DNA of 64,000 nucleotides. It comes from Aquisediminimonas sp031376385. Its GTDB lineage: Bacteria > Pseudomonadota > Alphaproteobacteria > Sphingomonadales > Sphingomonadaceae. A program made the position numbers and the translations under genes. Of this stretch, positions 34,230 to 44,179 are shown piece after piece. How positions within the stretch are numbered: the stretch's first letter is position 1; the number at the start of each line of letters is the position of its first letter. The DNA lies in the NCBI GenBank assembly GCA_031376385.1, contig JANMDQ010000027.1, positions 1 through 64,000 on the forward strand, read 5' to 3'. The notes beneath the pieces were generated by a model that was not told the DNA's origin, ran no database searches, and saw only the letters and a list, made by a program, of their open reading frames with translations.

Positions 34230-35654
34230 ATGGACAGCTATCTGAAACATTATATCAATGGCGCTTGGGTTGAGAGCATTGGTGGCACGCGGCATGAAGT
34301 GATTTCGCCCTCCACCGAAGAAGCCTGCACAGAGATTACTCTGGGCACCAGCGCCGACGTTGATGCCGCCGTCGCCGCTGCAAAAGAAGCGTTTAAGACA
34401 TTCAGCCAGACAACGCGGGAGGAGCGTCTTGCGCTGCTCGGTCGCATTGTTGAAGAATATAAAAAGCGCATTCCCGATCTCGCCAAATCAATGGCCGCAG
34501 AAATGGGTGCACCTGTAAGTTTCGCCGCAGCCGCTCAGGCACCTGCTGGCATCGGCGCTTTCATGGGCACCATCTCTGCTCTGGAAAATTTCACCTTTAG
34601 CGAACGCCAAGGCGCGAACACGATTGTGTATGAGGCGATTGGCGTGGTTGGCATGATCACGCCTTGGAACTGGCCGCTCAATCAAATCGCACTGAAGGTC
34701 GCGCCATCGCTCGCCGCTGGCAACACGATGGTGTTGAAGCCATCAGAAGAATGCCCCGGCAACGCAGCGATCTTTGCTGAAATCCTCCATGCGGCGGGCG
34801 TGCCTGCAGGCGTGTTCAATCTGGTGCAGGGCGATGGCCCCGGCGTCGGCGCAGCAATCTCGGCGCATAAAGACATTGAAATGGTCAGCTTCACGGGCTC
34901 CACCCGCGCTGGCATCCTCGTGGCTAAGTCCGCCGCCGATACCGTGAAGCGCGTACATCAGGAATTGGGTGGCAAATCCCCCAACGTCGTGCTGCCCGGT
35001 GCCGACCTTGCTACTGTATTGCCGCCAACTGTCATGGGCGTGCTGATTAACACAGGACAAAGCTGCATCGCGCCAACGCGGATCTTGGTGCAGAAGGATC
35101 AGACGACAGCCGCTGTTGGCGTCATCAAGGCGATGTTTGATGGCACAGCCGTCGGTGATCCACTGGCCGAGGGCGGCCACATCGGCCCCGTCGTCAACAA
35201 GACGCAATATGACAAAATCCAGGGCCTGATCCAATCCGCCATTGATGAAGGCGCGACGCTGGAAACTGGCGGCACGGGTCTGCCCACCAACGTCAACCGC
35301 GGCTACTTCATCAAACCAACCGTCTTTTCCGGTGTCACGCCTGATATGCGGATTGCGAAGGAAGAAGTGTTCGGCCCTGTCGCAACAGTCATGTCCTACG
35401 GCACGCTGGAGGAGGCCATCGCGATTGCCAATGACACTGACTACGGCCTGTCCGCCGTGATCTCTGGCGATCCAGCCGAAGCCGCCAAGGTCGCGCCAAA
35501 GCTGCGGGCCGGCATGGTTGCGGTCAACAATTGGGGCCCCGCGATGGGCGCGCCTTTTGGCGGCTACAAGCAATCCGGCAATGGCCGCGAAGGCGGTTTG
35601 TTTGGCCTGAAGGACTTTATGGAAGTGAAGGCAATCAGCGGCATTCCTGCCTAA
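34230..35654 (+). CDS. NAD(P)-dependent aldehyde dehydrogenase
   Basis: A 474-residue ALDH-superfamily enzyme. The catalytic Cys is in NTGQSCIAPTR and the general base Glu in QELGGKSPNVV; ITPWNWPLNQ and FTGSTRAGI form the cofactor pocket. The C-terminal GGYKQSGNGREGG is typical. It probably oxidises a small or aromatic aldehyde; the substrate cannot be inferred. A strong AGGAGAGAG site precedes ATG 34230, suggesting high expression. A TGTCA tandem motif lies upstream. Confidence 0.93.
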   Translation: MDSYLKHYINGAWVESIGGTRHEVISPSTEEACTEITLGTSADVDAAVAAAKEAFKTFSQTTREERLALLGRIVEEYKKRIPDLAKSMAAEMGAPVSFAAAAQAPAGIGAFMGTISALENFTFSERQGANTIVYEAIGVVGMITPWNWPLNQIALKVAPSLAAGNTMVLKPSEECPGNAAIFAEILHAAGVPAGVFNLVQGDGPGVGAAISAHKDIEMVSFTGSTRAGILVAKSAADTVKRVHQELGGKSPNVVLPGADLATVLPPTVMGVLINTGQSCIAPTRILVQKDQTTAAVGVIKAMFDGTAVGDPLAEGGHIGPVVNKTQYDKIQGLIQSAIDEGATLETGGTGLPTNVNRGYFIKPTVFSGVTPDMRIAKEEVFGPVATVMSYGTLEEAIAIANDTDYGLSAVISGDPAEAAKVAPKLRAGMVAVNNWGPAMGAPFGGYKQSGNGREGGLFGLKDFMEVKAISGIPA

Positions 35655-35675
35655 TCTGGCCCGCCGGATATAGTG

Positions 35676-36851
35676 ATGACGCCAACTGCGACGATATTGC
35701 TATTGGGCTCAGGTGAGCTTGGCCGGGAATTTACCATCTCGGCCAAGCGTCTGGGCGCGCGGGTGATTGCGTGTGACAGCTATGACGATGCCCCTGCCAT
35801 GCAAGTGGCCGATGAGCGCGAAGTGTTTTCCATGCTTGACGGGGATGCCTTGCGCGCCGCCATTGCCAAGCATGACCCTGATCTGATCGTTCCAGAAATT
35901 GAAGCGATCCGCACCGAGGTACTTGAGGAAGTGGAGGCGCAGGGCCGCACAATTGTGCCGTCCGCCCGGGCCACAGCGCTGACCATGAACCGTGACCGCA
36001 TCCGCGATATGGCTGCGCAGGAATTGGGCGTGCGGACATCGCGCTATCTTTATGCGGAAAGCCAAGCGGAGGCCGAAGCGGCAGGCGCGGAGATCGGCTA
36101 TCCGTGCGTGGTGAAGCCGGTCATGTCCTCATCGGGCAAAGGCCAATCGAAAGTTGAACAGCCGCAAGCCATGGGCGCGGCATGGGACTATGCGGTGAGT
36201 TCGATGCGCGGCGACCGGAAACGGATCATCGTGGAGGAGTTTATCCCCTTCGATTATGAAATCACGCTGCTGACGGTGCGAACGCGCGAAGGCGTGATTT
36301 TCTGCCCGCCGATTGGCCACCGGCAGGAACGCGGCGATTATCAGGAAAGCTGGCAACCCGCACCAATGCGGCCTGAGCATTTGGCTGCCGCACAGGATAT
36401 GGCGACGCGCGTTGTTGATGATCTTGGCGGATACGGCCTGTTCGGTGTTGAATTCTTTGTGACGCGAGATGAAGTGATTTTCTCCGAACTCTCCCCGCGG
36501 CCGCATGACACAGGCATGGTGACGCTGATTGGGCAAGACCTGACGGAGTTTGATCTGCATGCCCGCGCCGTACTGGGTCTGCCCATTCCGGCAGTATGTT
36601 TGACTGCGCCTGCTTGCGCGTCAGCCGTGGTGTTGGCGGACCGCAACGCGGGTGCCTTTACGATCACTGGACTGGCAGACGCCTTAGCACTGGGCAGTGT
36701 TGACGCGCGTGTTGATGTGCGGGTGTTTGGAAAGCCGGTCACGCGGCCTTATCGGCGGATGGCTGTGGCGCTGGCAACTGGGGCGGATTGCGATGCTGCC
36801 CGCGTCTTGGCGCGCAGGGCCGCTGGGTTGGTGAGGGTGGAGTATCTCTAA
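35676..36851 (+). CDS. purT: formate-dependent phosphoribosylglycinamide formyltransferase
   Basis: PurT converts GAR to FGAR with formate and ATP, a folate-independent route in purine synthesis. The 391-residue ATP-grasp protein shows ILLLGSGELGREFTISAKRLG, VPEIEAIRTEVLEEVE, the ATP-grasp core PCVVKPVMSSSGKGQS, and FSELSPRPHDTGMVTL. ATG 35676 is preferred to the adjacent GTG. The stop overlaps the converging DsbA-like gene by 4 bases. Confidence 0.95.
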   Translation: MTPTATILLLGSGELGREFTISAKRLGARVIACDSYDDAPAMQVADEREVFSMLDGDALRAAIAKHDPDLIVPEIEAIRTEVLEEVEAQGRTIVPSARATALTMNRDRIRDMAAQELGVRTSRYLYAESQAEAEAAGAEIGYPCVVKPVMSSSGKGQSKVEQPQAMGAAWDYAVSSMRGDRKRIIVEEFIPFDYEITLLTVRTREGVIFCPPIGHRQERGDYQESWQPAPMRPEHLAAAQDMATRVVDDLGGYGLFGVEFFVTRDEVIFSELSPRPHDTGMVTLIGQDLTEFDLHARAVLGLPIPAVCLTAPACASAVVLADRNAGAFTITGLADALALGSVDARVDVRVFGKPVTRPYRRMAVALATGADCDAARVLARRAAGLVRVEYL

Positions 36852-37591
36852 CCTGCCTTGCGCGCCTCAGCCACGGCGGCTTTCAAATCATCATAGCCCA
36901 CAGCGCCGCCGATCAGTTGATCACCAATCACCCAGCTGGGCGTGCCGGATAGGCCAAGGCTTTGTTGGAGGGTAAGGTTGGCCTTAATCTCGGCGCTAAT
37001 GTCATCGGATGATGCCAGCGCGCGGGCGGCCTTCACATCAACACCCGCGGATTTTAGCGCGGCGTTGATCGTATCCGGCGAAGGTCGACCAGCCCCAAAG
37101 AGGGCGCGGTGATAGGCCCCATAGTTTCCGCCCATTTTTGCAACCGCCAAACTCACCCGCGCAGCCTCTTCGCTCTGCGGACCAAGTATTGGGAGTTCGC
37201 GGTAAACAATCCGCACTTTCTTGTCGCCCGCCAGCAGTTTTTCGATATCCGGCAACGCTTGACGGCAATATCCGCAGGCATAGTCAAAAAACTCAACGAC
37301 CGTCACATCGGCGTCGGCAGCCCCTTCCCAAGCGCCGGCAAAGGGTTGTTCGATCTTGCCGCCTTGCTGCTTGACGCGGTTGGTCGCTTCTTTCCGCTCC
37401 AAATTCTGCATTGCTTCTGGCAGGATTTCGGGGTTAGCGAGAATATATTCACGCACAATCTTCTCAATTGCGGCGCGGTCTGTGGTGTTCACAGTTTCCG
37501 ATTTTCCGGGAACAGCTCCTGTTGCCAACACAGCACCTGCGGCCCCAGCGAGCACCCCTAATCCCCCAATCATGATCGACTTCATCCCCAT
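36848..37591 (-). CDS. DsbA-family thiol:disulfide interchange protein
   Basis: A 247-residue thioredoxin-fold protein with an N-terminal anchor or signal peptide (IMIGGLGVLAGAAGAVLATGA). The redox motif CGYC is in EFFDYACGYCRQALPD, and the cis-Pro loop is GLSGTPSWVIG. This is the DsbA-like (Com1-type) group that forms or isomerises disulfides in envelope proteins. It runs leftward from the BepA-like protease gene, with only 15 bases between them, so the two may be cotranscribed. Confidence 0.9.
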   Translation of the reverse strand: MGMKSIMIGGLGVLAGAAGAVLATGAVPGKSETVNTTDRAAIEKIVREYILANPEILPEAMQNLERKEATNRVKQQGGKIEQPFAGAWEGAADADVTVVEFFDYACGYCRQALPDIEKLLAGDKKVRIVYRELPILGPQSEEAARVSLAVAKMGGNYGAYHRALFGAGRPSPDTINAALKSAGVDVKAARALASSDDISAEIKANLTLQQSLGLSGTPSWVIGDQLIGGAVGYDDLKAAVAEARKAG

Positions 37592-37606
37592 CTCACCTTG
37601 TCTGGC

Positions 37607-38986
37607 TCATCTCTTCTTGCGTTTCTTATCGCCAACGGCGCTTTCTGAAATCATGGCGATATCTTGTGCGCGGATCCAGTCTGCCGATCCCTTTGGAATG
37701 CCCGCCATGGCCGAACGCGCGCTGGCCAGTGCCTGTTGCGGGCGGTTTTGCAGATAAAATCCTTCAGCTGCGGCCAGCGAAGCACGCGGCGCATCGCCTG
37801 CATTTTCGTATATAACGCCCAGCTGGTACCAAGCGAAAGGGTTCTCTGCATCACGGCCAACGGAGGCCTTAAGCACTCGCTCTGCTTCTGGATAATTTGC
37901 CTTATCTTCCGTCGCGATTAACGCGTGGCCGAATGTCGTCGCGATCAAAGGCTGCGCATTGGTCTGCGAGAATGCTTCTCGGAGCAATGGAAGCGCTTCT
38001 TGCGGTCGACCAGACTCGAGCAAAATTTGCCCCTTGAGTTCCTTGAAATAAGGGTCGCGCGGTAGGATCTTTAGCAGGGTGTCGGCCTCTGCGAGCGCTT
38101 GATCGGGATAGGCCGTGCGGTGCCACGCATAGGCGCGGGCGTAGCGGGCCGGGATGGTCAGGTCAGTGGTGGGATACAGCACCAGCGCGCGTTTCGGGTC
38201 GATGAAACCCTGCAGCTTTGCCTTCACGCGCTGGAAACGCGCTTCCAAATTCGGGTCAGTCAGCTTTGAATACGCAGGGTCGCGGTCATAGACTTCCTGC
38301 AATACTGCTATGCGTTCGCCGGACAGCGGGTGTGTGCGCTCATAGCTGTCCGTCTGCGGAATGCCGTAACGAAATTCCAGATTTTGCAGGCGTTTGAAAA
38401 AGGCAATTGACCCGCGCCCGCTGATCCCCGCTTTGGAAAGGTAGCTCGCCCCTGCCAGATCAGCGCTTGATTCTTGCGACCGGCTGAACGCCAGATATTT
38501 GCCCATAGCCGCCTGTTGGCCAGCCGCCATAATGCCCGCGCCGACATCGCCTGCTCCTGCCGCCATGGCTGCCGCGCCGAGGATAAGGCTTAGGATCGTG
38601 ATGCCTGTGGCGGTCTTGATCCCTTCAGCACTACGAATAACATGCCCACCGGCGACATGGCCCAATTCGTGGGCAATCACACCCTGTACCTCATTGGCGT
38701 TGGCAGCAGCAGTAATGAGACCAGAATGGACGTAGACGATCTGCCCGCCCGCCACGAACGCGTTGATGCTATTGTCGCCAATCATCACCACTTTAACGTT
38801 GCGCGGATCAAGCCCAGCGGCTGCAATCAATGGCGCCGACATATCGTCAAATAGCGCCTCAGTTTCTGCATCGCGCAGGATCGATTGGGCGAGAGCGGGT
38901 TGGACCGTAAGGCAGGCAAGCAGAATGAGAGCAATGATCTGACGCCAGAGCGGGCCAGAGGCGGAACGGGGGAGAAGTCTGGCCAT
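37607..38986 (-). CDS. BepA-like M48 metalloprotease with TPR repeats
   Basis: A 459-residue periplasmic zinc protease. After a signal peptide (LILLACLTVQPALAQ) comes the M48 domain with GVIAHELGHVAGGH and the third ligand in SRSQESSADLAG; the C-terminal half carries TPR-like helices. This matches BepA/YfgC, which degrades or assists misfolded outer membrane proteins such as LptD. MARLLPRSAS at 38986 is preferred to the ATG seven codons upstream. The tail is very basic (KKRKKR). Confidence 0.9.
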   Translation of the reverse strand: MARLLPRSASGPLWRQIIALILLACLTVQPALAQSILRDAETEALFDDMSAPLIAAAGLDPRNVKVVMIGDNSINAFVAGGQIVYVHSGLITAAANANEVQGVIAHELGHVAGGHVIRSAEGIKTATGITILSLILGAAAMAAGAGDVGAGIMAAGQQAAMGKYLAFSRSQESSADLAGASYLSKAGISGRGSIAFFKRLQNLEFRYGIPQTDSYERTHPLSGERIAVLQEVYDRDPAYSKLTDPNLEARFQRVKAKLQGFIDPKRALVLYPTTDLTIPARYARAYAWHRTAYPDQALAEADTLLKILPRDPYFKELKGQILLESGRPQEALPLLREAFSQTNAQPLIATTFGHALIATEDKANYPEAERVLKASVGRDAENPFAWYQLGVIYENAGDAPRASLAAAEGFYLQNRPQQALASARSAMAGIPKGSADWIRAQDIAMISESAVGDKKRKKR

Positions 38987-39036
38987 TGCGACATCCTTCT
39001 CCCCCACTGCCTTAACGCTTGCTGAAGCGATTGGGA

Positions 39037-41625
39037 TTACTCCTCAGTCGCGCCAAATGTGCGCTGCCACCAACCACGGCGAGGTGAACCTTCCTCAGGT
39101 TCAGCCTCGGCCACGACTGTTTCGGCAGCTTTGGGCTTGGCTTTTGTCTCTACAGCCGCAATTGCCGTTTCCGGTGCCGCCACCACTTCAACTTTCTTGG
39201 CCCGTGTACGCTTTGGCTTTTCAGCTGGTGCTTCTTCAGTGACAACCGCTTCGACTACAGGTTCGGCAACCGACTCAGCCGCGACTTTGGGTTTACGCCC
39301 TCGTTTTGGCTTTTCTGGCGCAGCTTCCTCAACAACGATTGGAGCTGCTTCGGCTTCAATCGTGGGTTCGGCTTTCTTGCGGCGGCCACGCGTTGGCTTG
39401 GCTGGGGCAGGCTCTGTACCGTCTTCGATCACAGGTTCAGCCGCAGCTTCCGGAGCTACTTCTGCACCAGCGTCTGCTTCACTCTGCTCATCACCACCCC
39501 GGCGGCGACCACCGCGACGTCCGCGACGACTGCGCTTGCGGCGCGCTTCGCCTTCCGCAGCCGTTTCGTTGGCAGTGTTCTGGGCTTCATCACCGCGTTC
39601 TTGGCCGCTGGTTTCGCCTTCAACAGAAGGGGTGGCGTCGCCTTCGACGGCGTTGTCTGTTCCACTTTCGCTGCCTCCTTCAGCACCACCGCGACGTCCG
39701 CGACGGCGACGCGTGCGCTTGCGCTTGGCTCCATCACCCCGGTCGCCACCTCGGTCTACGCGATCACCACTTCGGTCGTTACGCTCTCCTTGGCGGCTGC
39801 GGGCTTCCGCGTCGGCGATTTCATCTTCTTCATCATCGATATCGTCTTCGATGATGTCGTCATCCTCGTCATCATAGATGATCGGCGCGAGGGGTTGATA
39901 GACGATCTGCGGTGGTGGGCCACTGGCCTCAACGGACATGCGTCCGCCTTCAACTTCACCGTCGGGCATGATGTCGATAGTGACGCCGTAGCGCAACTCC
40001 ACTTCGCCCAGTTCGGCGCGCTTGCGGTTGAGGACGTAGAACGCTGCTTCTTGGCTGGCCCGCAGCGTGAGCCGCGATGCTTTGCCCCGTGCGGCTTCGT
40101 CTTCCAACATGCGGAGTGCAGACAATGCTGCCGACGATGCCGTGCGGACTAGGCCGGTTCCTTCGCAGTGCGGGCAACCGCGTGTTGACGCTTCGAGAAC
40201 GCCGGTGCGCAGGCGCTGACGGCTCATTTCCATCAGACCGAACGAACTGATCCGTCCCACCTGAATACGGGCGCGATCATCAGCGAGTGCAGCCTTCATC
40301 GTCCGTTCGACCTTACGGACGTTGTTATTATGCTCCATGTCGATGAAGTCGATCACGACAAGCCCAGCCATATCGCGCAACCGCAATTGGCGGGCGATTT
40401 CCTGCGCGGCCTCCAAATTGGTGGCAGTCGCTGTTTGCTCAATCCCATGTTCGCGGGTTGAACGACCGGAGTTGATATCGATGGACACCAGCGCTTCGGT
40501 TGGGTTGATGACCAGATAGCCGCCGGACTTCAGCTGAACCACAGGCTGATACAGCGCATTCAACTGGTCCTCAACGCCGTATCGCTGATAGAGCGGCACC
40601 GCATCGGCATAGGGCTTCACACGCTTAGCGTGGCTCGGCATCAGCAGCTTCATATAGTCGCGTGCCGCGCGGTAGCCATGTTCGCCTTCGACCAGAACCT
40701 CTTCGATATCGCGGTTATAGATATCGCGGATGGCCCGTTTGATCAGGTCGCTGTCATTGTGGATCAGGGCAGGGGCGCTGGATTTCAGCGTGAGTTCACG
40801 AATATCATCCCAGAGCCGCGCGAGATAATCGAAATCGCGTTTGATCTCTGTCTTGGTGCGCGCCAGGCCCGCAGTGCGGACGATGCAGCCCATTGATGTC
40901 GGCAGGTTGAGGTCTGACATGATCGACTTCAGACGCTTACGGTCTGCGCCGTTCGAAATCTTGCGGCTGATGCCGCCGCCGTGAGTGCTGTTGGGCATGA
41001 GCACGCAATAACGACCGGCAAGGCTGAGATAGCTTGTCAGCGCCGCGCCCTTGTTGCCGCGTTCTTCTTTCACGACCTGGATCAGCAGAACCTGACGCCT
41101 GTGGATTACATCCTGAATTTTATAGCGTTTGCGGAATGACATGCGGTGCGCGCGCGCATCACTTTCATCGCCGTGTTCCGCATCATCATCTGCGCCAGCA
41201 GATTCCGCCGGAGGAACATCTTGTTCTTCCTCATCCGAATCCGGGCGATCATCATCGCGGCCGTCATCGTCATGATGCGCGTCTAACGGCTCATCATCAT
41301 CGTCTTCGGCGTCGCGGCGGCGTGCTTCTTCCTCGGCATGCGCGGCTTCTTCCTGTAAAAGAGCCTCACGGTCTTCTTTGGGTATTTGATAATAGTCTGG
41401 GTGAATTTCACTGAAGGCCAGAAAGCCGTGGCGGTTGCCGCCATATTCAACGAACGCCGCCTGAAGCGACGGTTCAACCCGTGTTACTTTTGCAAGATAG
41501 ATATTGCCTTTAAGCTGTTTATGTTCAGCCGATTCAAAATCTAATTCTTCAATTCGGTTTCCCTTGACGACGGCTACGCGGGTCTCTTCCGCGTGGCGGG
41601 CGTCGATCAACATCCGCAATGACAT
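39037..41625 (-). CDS. rne: ribonuclease E/G
   Basis: RNase E is the endonuclease that starts mRNA decay and scaffolds the degradosome. The 862-residue product has the S1 domain split by a long acidic insert (about residues 95-160, rich in D/E), common in alphaproteobacteria; metal-binding Asp in SIDINSGRS and VVIDFIDM; and the Zn-link CPHCEGTG. The C-terminal 330 residues are low-complexity, with acidic runs, RRRRGRRGG and KPKRGRK segments for RNA and partner binding. GGAGAAAAT precedes ATG 41625. Confidence 0.96.
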   Translation of the reverse strand: MSLRMLIDARHAEETRVAVVKGNRIEELDFESAEHKQLKGNIYLAKVTRVEPSLQAAFVEYGGNRHGFLAFSEIHPDYYQIPKEDREALLQEEAAHAEEEARRRDAEDDDDEPLDAHHDDDGRDDDRPDSDEEEQDVPPAESAGADDDAEHGDESDARAHRMSFRKRYKIQDVIHRRQVLLIQVVKEERGNKGAALTSYLSLAGRYCVLMPNSTHGGGISRKISNGADRKRLKSIMSDLNLPTSMGCIVRTAGLARTKTEIKRDFDYLARLWDDIRELTLKSSAPALIHNDSDLIKRAIRDIYNRDIEEVLVEGEHGYRAARDYMKLLMPSHAKRVKPYADAVPLYQRYGVEDQLNALYQPVVQLKSGGYLVINPTEALVSIDINSGRSTREHGIEQTATATNLEAAQEIARQLRLRDMAGLVVIDFIDMEHNNNVRKVERTMKAALADDRARIQVGRISSFGLMEMSRQRLRTGVLEASTRGCPHCEGTGLVRTASSAALSALRMLEDEAARGKASRLTLRASQEAAFYVLNRKRAELGEVELRYGVTIDIMPDGEVEGGRMSVEASGPPPQIVYQPLAPIIYDDEDDDIIEDDIDDEEDEIADAEARSRQGERNDRSGDRVDRGGDRGDGAKRKRTRRRRGRRGGAEGGSESGTDNAVEGDATPSVEGETSGQERGDEAQNTANETAAEGEARRKRSRRGRRGGRRRGGDEQSEADAGAEVAPEAAAEPVIEDGTEPAPAKPTRGRRKKAEPTIEAEAAPIVVEEAAPEKPKRGRKPKVAAESVAEPVVEAVVTEEAPAEKPKRTRAKKVEVVAAPETAIAAVETKAKPKAAETVVAEAEPEEGSPRRGWWQRTFGATEE

Positions 41626-42101
41626 TTAATTTTCTCCGTTGGCGTCCTGTGGCAGCCAGAAACGGCGCCGACGCAATATGATTCCACCCGCTTTGCCGCC
41701 GACCAGATGGGCCGGTGCGTGAATTGGATGGGGATGGTTTGAAATATGCCGCTGCCAAGGAGGCACGCGCTGCACGATTGGCAAGCGCAACGCCCGAAAT
41801 GATCGTATCTGCAAATGGCAGCTTTCGATCAATAGGGGGCGTCAGATACATCATTTGGCTTCAACCTGAAGGATTACGCCACAAAAAGCGGGCAATCACA
41901 CTGACGATTTTCGAAATTTGAACCCCGTCACGACAGTGCTAGCAGCGCCGCGCACCGGGGGCAAGCGCCGCACGTCATCTAACTGCAACAGGGGCCGGGC
42001 GAAGATATAGCAAATTTCCCGTTTACCTTTTCGCTTCACCGCGACTTTGGAAGCCAGTGCGTATTCGTCGGCCATCAGATGCCTAAGATACGAGAAACCA
42101 A
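41626..42101. other. 476-bp region between divergent rne and amidase genes
   Basis: No gene is supported; the short frames here lack family resemblance. The left half should be the rne leader. Long rne leaders carry hairpins for autoregulation in other bacteria, but no specific structure was worked out here. The right half must hold the amidase promoter. Confidence 0.5.
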
Positions 42102-43358
42102 TTGACCACAAATTCCCTCTGGACGCGCGGACGTCATTCACGGCATTACCGCCAAATGCAGTCCGCAGCTCTTCTCATGGCCATCGCGTCACCGATCAAT
42201 GCTGCTGAGGCCGGCACCGTGACTGGCGTTCAAGTGGAACAGCGTCAGATTGTGATCAACTTTGACGATGTGGTGGAAAAGGCATCGTCCTTCGTCCTTG
42301 CCGGGCCAGACCGGATTGCCATTGATGTGGCGGGTGGCAATCCCGGAGGCAATGAACAGGCATCGGGTCTGGTATCCTCCGTGCGTCAGGGGCGGCTAAA
42401 CCCTAATACGGCGCGGATCGTGTTTGATTTAGCGACACCGGCAATTGTGACCGGCGGCGTTTTTTCCGCCAATGGCCGGTCGCTGACATTGCAGATTTCC
42501 CCGGCTGAGGCAGACCAGTTTGGCAACAGTGTGGCTGCTGCGCGCAAACAATATCTGCCGCCAGAGGCGCACCGTGCCGCCCCGCCGCGCAGCCGCTATA
42601 ACATTACAGTGCCGCTTGACGCGCCGACCAACGGCCTGCCGCGCCCCAAGATTTACGGCCCCAAAGGCCGTCCGCTGGTGGTGATTGATGCAGGACACGG
42701 CGGCCATGATCCCGGCGCGATATCGCCCCACGGTGGCAAGCGGGAAAAGGATGTGACGCTCGCCATTGCCCGCGCGGTGCGTGATGAACTGATCGCTGCT
42801 GGCCGCGTGCGGGTGGCGCTGACCCGCGATGATGATCGCTATCTGGTGCTGCGGGAACGATCCGCGATTGCCCGCAATTTGAAGGCTGATCTGTTCGTCT
42901 CCGTCCACGCCGATAGCGCCGGATCATCGGACGCGACCGGCGCCACCATCTACACTCTGTCCGAAGTCGCGTCGGACAAAGAAGCCGCAGCTTTCGCGAA
43001 CCGCGAAAATAAGGCCGACATCATCAACGGCGTGAACTTGGGCCGCGAAAATGCGGAAATTGCGTCTATCTTGGTCGACCTTGCTCAACGGGAGTCGATG
43101 AATTCATCCGCCAATTTCGCCAAACTGATGAAGCGGGAGGCCAGCCGCGAAATCCGCTTCCGCCCCGACTTTCTGAAAAATGCCGGGTTCGCGGTGCTGA
43201 AATCCCCCGACATGGCGTCGATCCTGCTGGAGGTCGGCTACCTGACCAACGCTGGCGACACATCGCGCTTGGTCAGCGGCGAAGGCCAACGGCAGATTGC
43301 GGTCGGGATGCGCAAGGCAATTGATATCCATTTTGCGCAGCGGACGGCTTCGCGGTGA
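42102..43358 (+). CDS. N-acetylmuramoyl-L-alanine amidase (AmiC-type)
   Basis: This zinc amidase cuts the stem peptide from peptidoglycan during cell separation. The 418-residue protein has a signal region (MQSAALLMAIASPINA), an AMIN domain for septal targeting, and an Amidase_3 domain with zinc and catalytic residues in VVIDAGHGGHDPGAI, VSVHADS and SILLEVGYLTN. The TTG at 42102 gives an Arg-rich n-region; ATG 42156 is the alternative. Its last 42 bases have a diverged second copy at 45194-45235, across the mobile island. Confidence 0.9.
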   Translation: MTTNSLWTRGRHSRHYRQMQSAALLMAIASPINAAEAGTVTGVQVEQRQIVINFDDVVEKASSFVLAGPDRIAIDVAGGNPGGNEQASGLVSSVRQGRLNPNTARIVFDLATPAIVTGGVFSANGRSLTLQISPAEADQFGNSVAAARKQYLPPEAHRAAPPRSRYNITVPLDAPTNGLPRPKIYGPKGRPLVVIDAGHGGHDPGAISPHGGKREKDVTLAIARAVRDELIAAGRVRVALTRDDDRYLVLRERSAIARNLKADLFVSVHADSAGSSDATGATIYTLSEVASDKEAAAFANRENKADIINGVNLGRENAEIASILVDLAQRESMNSSANFAKLMKREASREIRFRPDFLKNAGFAVLKSPDMASILLEVGYLTNAGDTSRLVSGEGQRQIAVGMRKAIDIHFAQRTASR

Positions 43359-43411
43359 GGATGGGCCTGATGCGGTTGGGCGTAAAGGACAGAATTGCAG
43401 TGGTTCGATGG

Positions 43412-43484
43412 TAATTAGTATAGTGTCCCCGGAACTCTCAGGATGTCCCCGGAACTCTCGAGTATAGTGTCCCCGGAACTCTCG
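43412..43484 (+). repeat. REP cluster, left (three direct copies)
   Basis: Three copies of a TGTCCCCGGAACTCTC unit (at about 43424, 43444 and 43469). The first 25 bases (43412-43436) are a perfect inverted match to 44376-44400, so the cargo segment is bracketed by long inverted repeats. Confidence 0.9.
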
Positions 43485-43522
43485 CACCTATAAAGGAATT
43501 CGTCTATTAATTCTAACCGTGG

Positions 43523-44059
43523 TCACTCCTTAATTGAGTTGAATTCAATATCTAATCCTTCAAAAGGCACACCAGTGTTACGCATCGCTAATGCCTCGCG
43601 CCCTGCATAAAATCCTTGCTCAACTCTGGTCAGCGATTTTTTTACCAACTTGTACAGATGGTCTGCCCAATCGACAAACTGTGGTGACTTGCTCACCAGC
43701 TGATTGTTGGCGTCCCAAAACTTATCTACACGATACAGACGCCCAGCACGGATGAAGGTTTTGAAGCCAACCATGCGATCATATTCGATGATCCGCTGGT
43801 CGAGCACCTTGCATGCAAAATCGTTATCAGTTGAGTAGGTGGGAGTGAACCGGATTATAGGAAAGTCTGCGCGCCTCGCGATCAAAACAAGTGGCCATTC
43901 ATTTTCAATATCCATGAGGATCGAGGACGCCTGTTCTTCGCCTCTTGCGGAACTCGAACGTCGACCAAGAAATAAAACATCACCGGATGCCCTAATGGCT
44001 TCCTCAAGCGCGATTTGGTCTGTTAGCCCCAGATAGAAGCTGAACTGTTTACCTGTCAT
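43523..44059 (-). CDS. unrecognised cargo protein in the RAYT island
   Basis: A 178-residue protein that I cannot assign. It is soluble, with no signal or membrane segment, and mixed alpha/beta: LEEAIRASGDVLFLGRR, WPLVLIARRADFPIIRFTP, FIRAGRLYRVDKFWD and FVDWADHLYKLVKKSLTR are the strongest-looking parts. The DNA is AT-richer than the flanks, which suggests foreign origin. The intact frame between repeats argues for selection as cargo; a defence or accessory role is only a guess. Confidence 0.65.
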   Translation of the reverse strand: MTGKQFSFYLGLTDQIALEEAIRASGDVLFLGRRSSSARGEEQASSILMDIENEWPLVLIARRADFPIIRFTPTYSTDNDFACKVLDQRIIEYDRMVGFKTFIRAGRLYRVDKFWDANNQLVSKSPQFVDWADHLYKLVKKSLTRVEQGFYAGREALAMRNTGVPFEGLDIEFNSIKE

Positions 44060-44087
44060 ACTATCTGTCTATCCGGTTATAGGGAAC

Positions 44088-44103
44088 GCAAATTCCGGGG
44101 ACA
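44088..44103 (-). repeat. single REP motif upstream of the cargo gene
   Basis: On the minus strand this reads TGTCCCCGGAATTTGC, the GGAATT variant found in the right-hand cluster. It separates the cargo gene from the IS110 fragment. Confidence 0.8.
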
Positions 44104-44179
44104 TTGCGTAATTGATGTAGCCACTCTCCAACTTAGCGCGGAGTCGCCGTGTTGGCGCTCCAAAGGAGGAGAGTGACCG

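Noticed and set aside
39059..39877. 272-codon frame on the plus strand across rne
   Set aside because: It is the antisense of the low-complexity RNase E tail; its Ser/Arg/Pro-rich composition is a shadow of that coding sequence.
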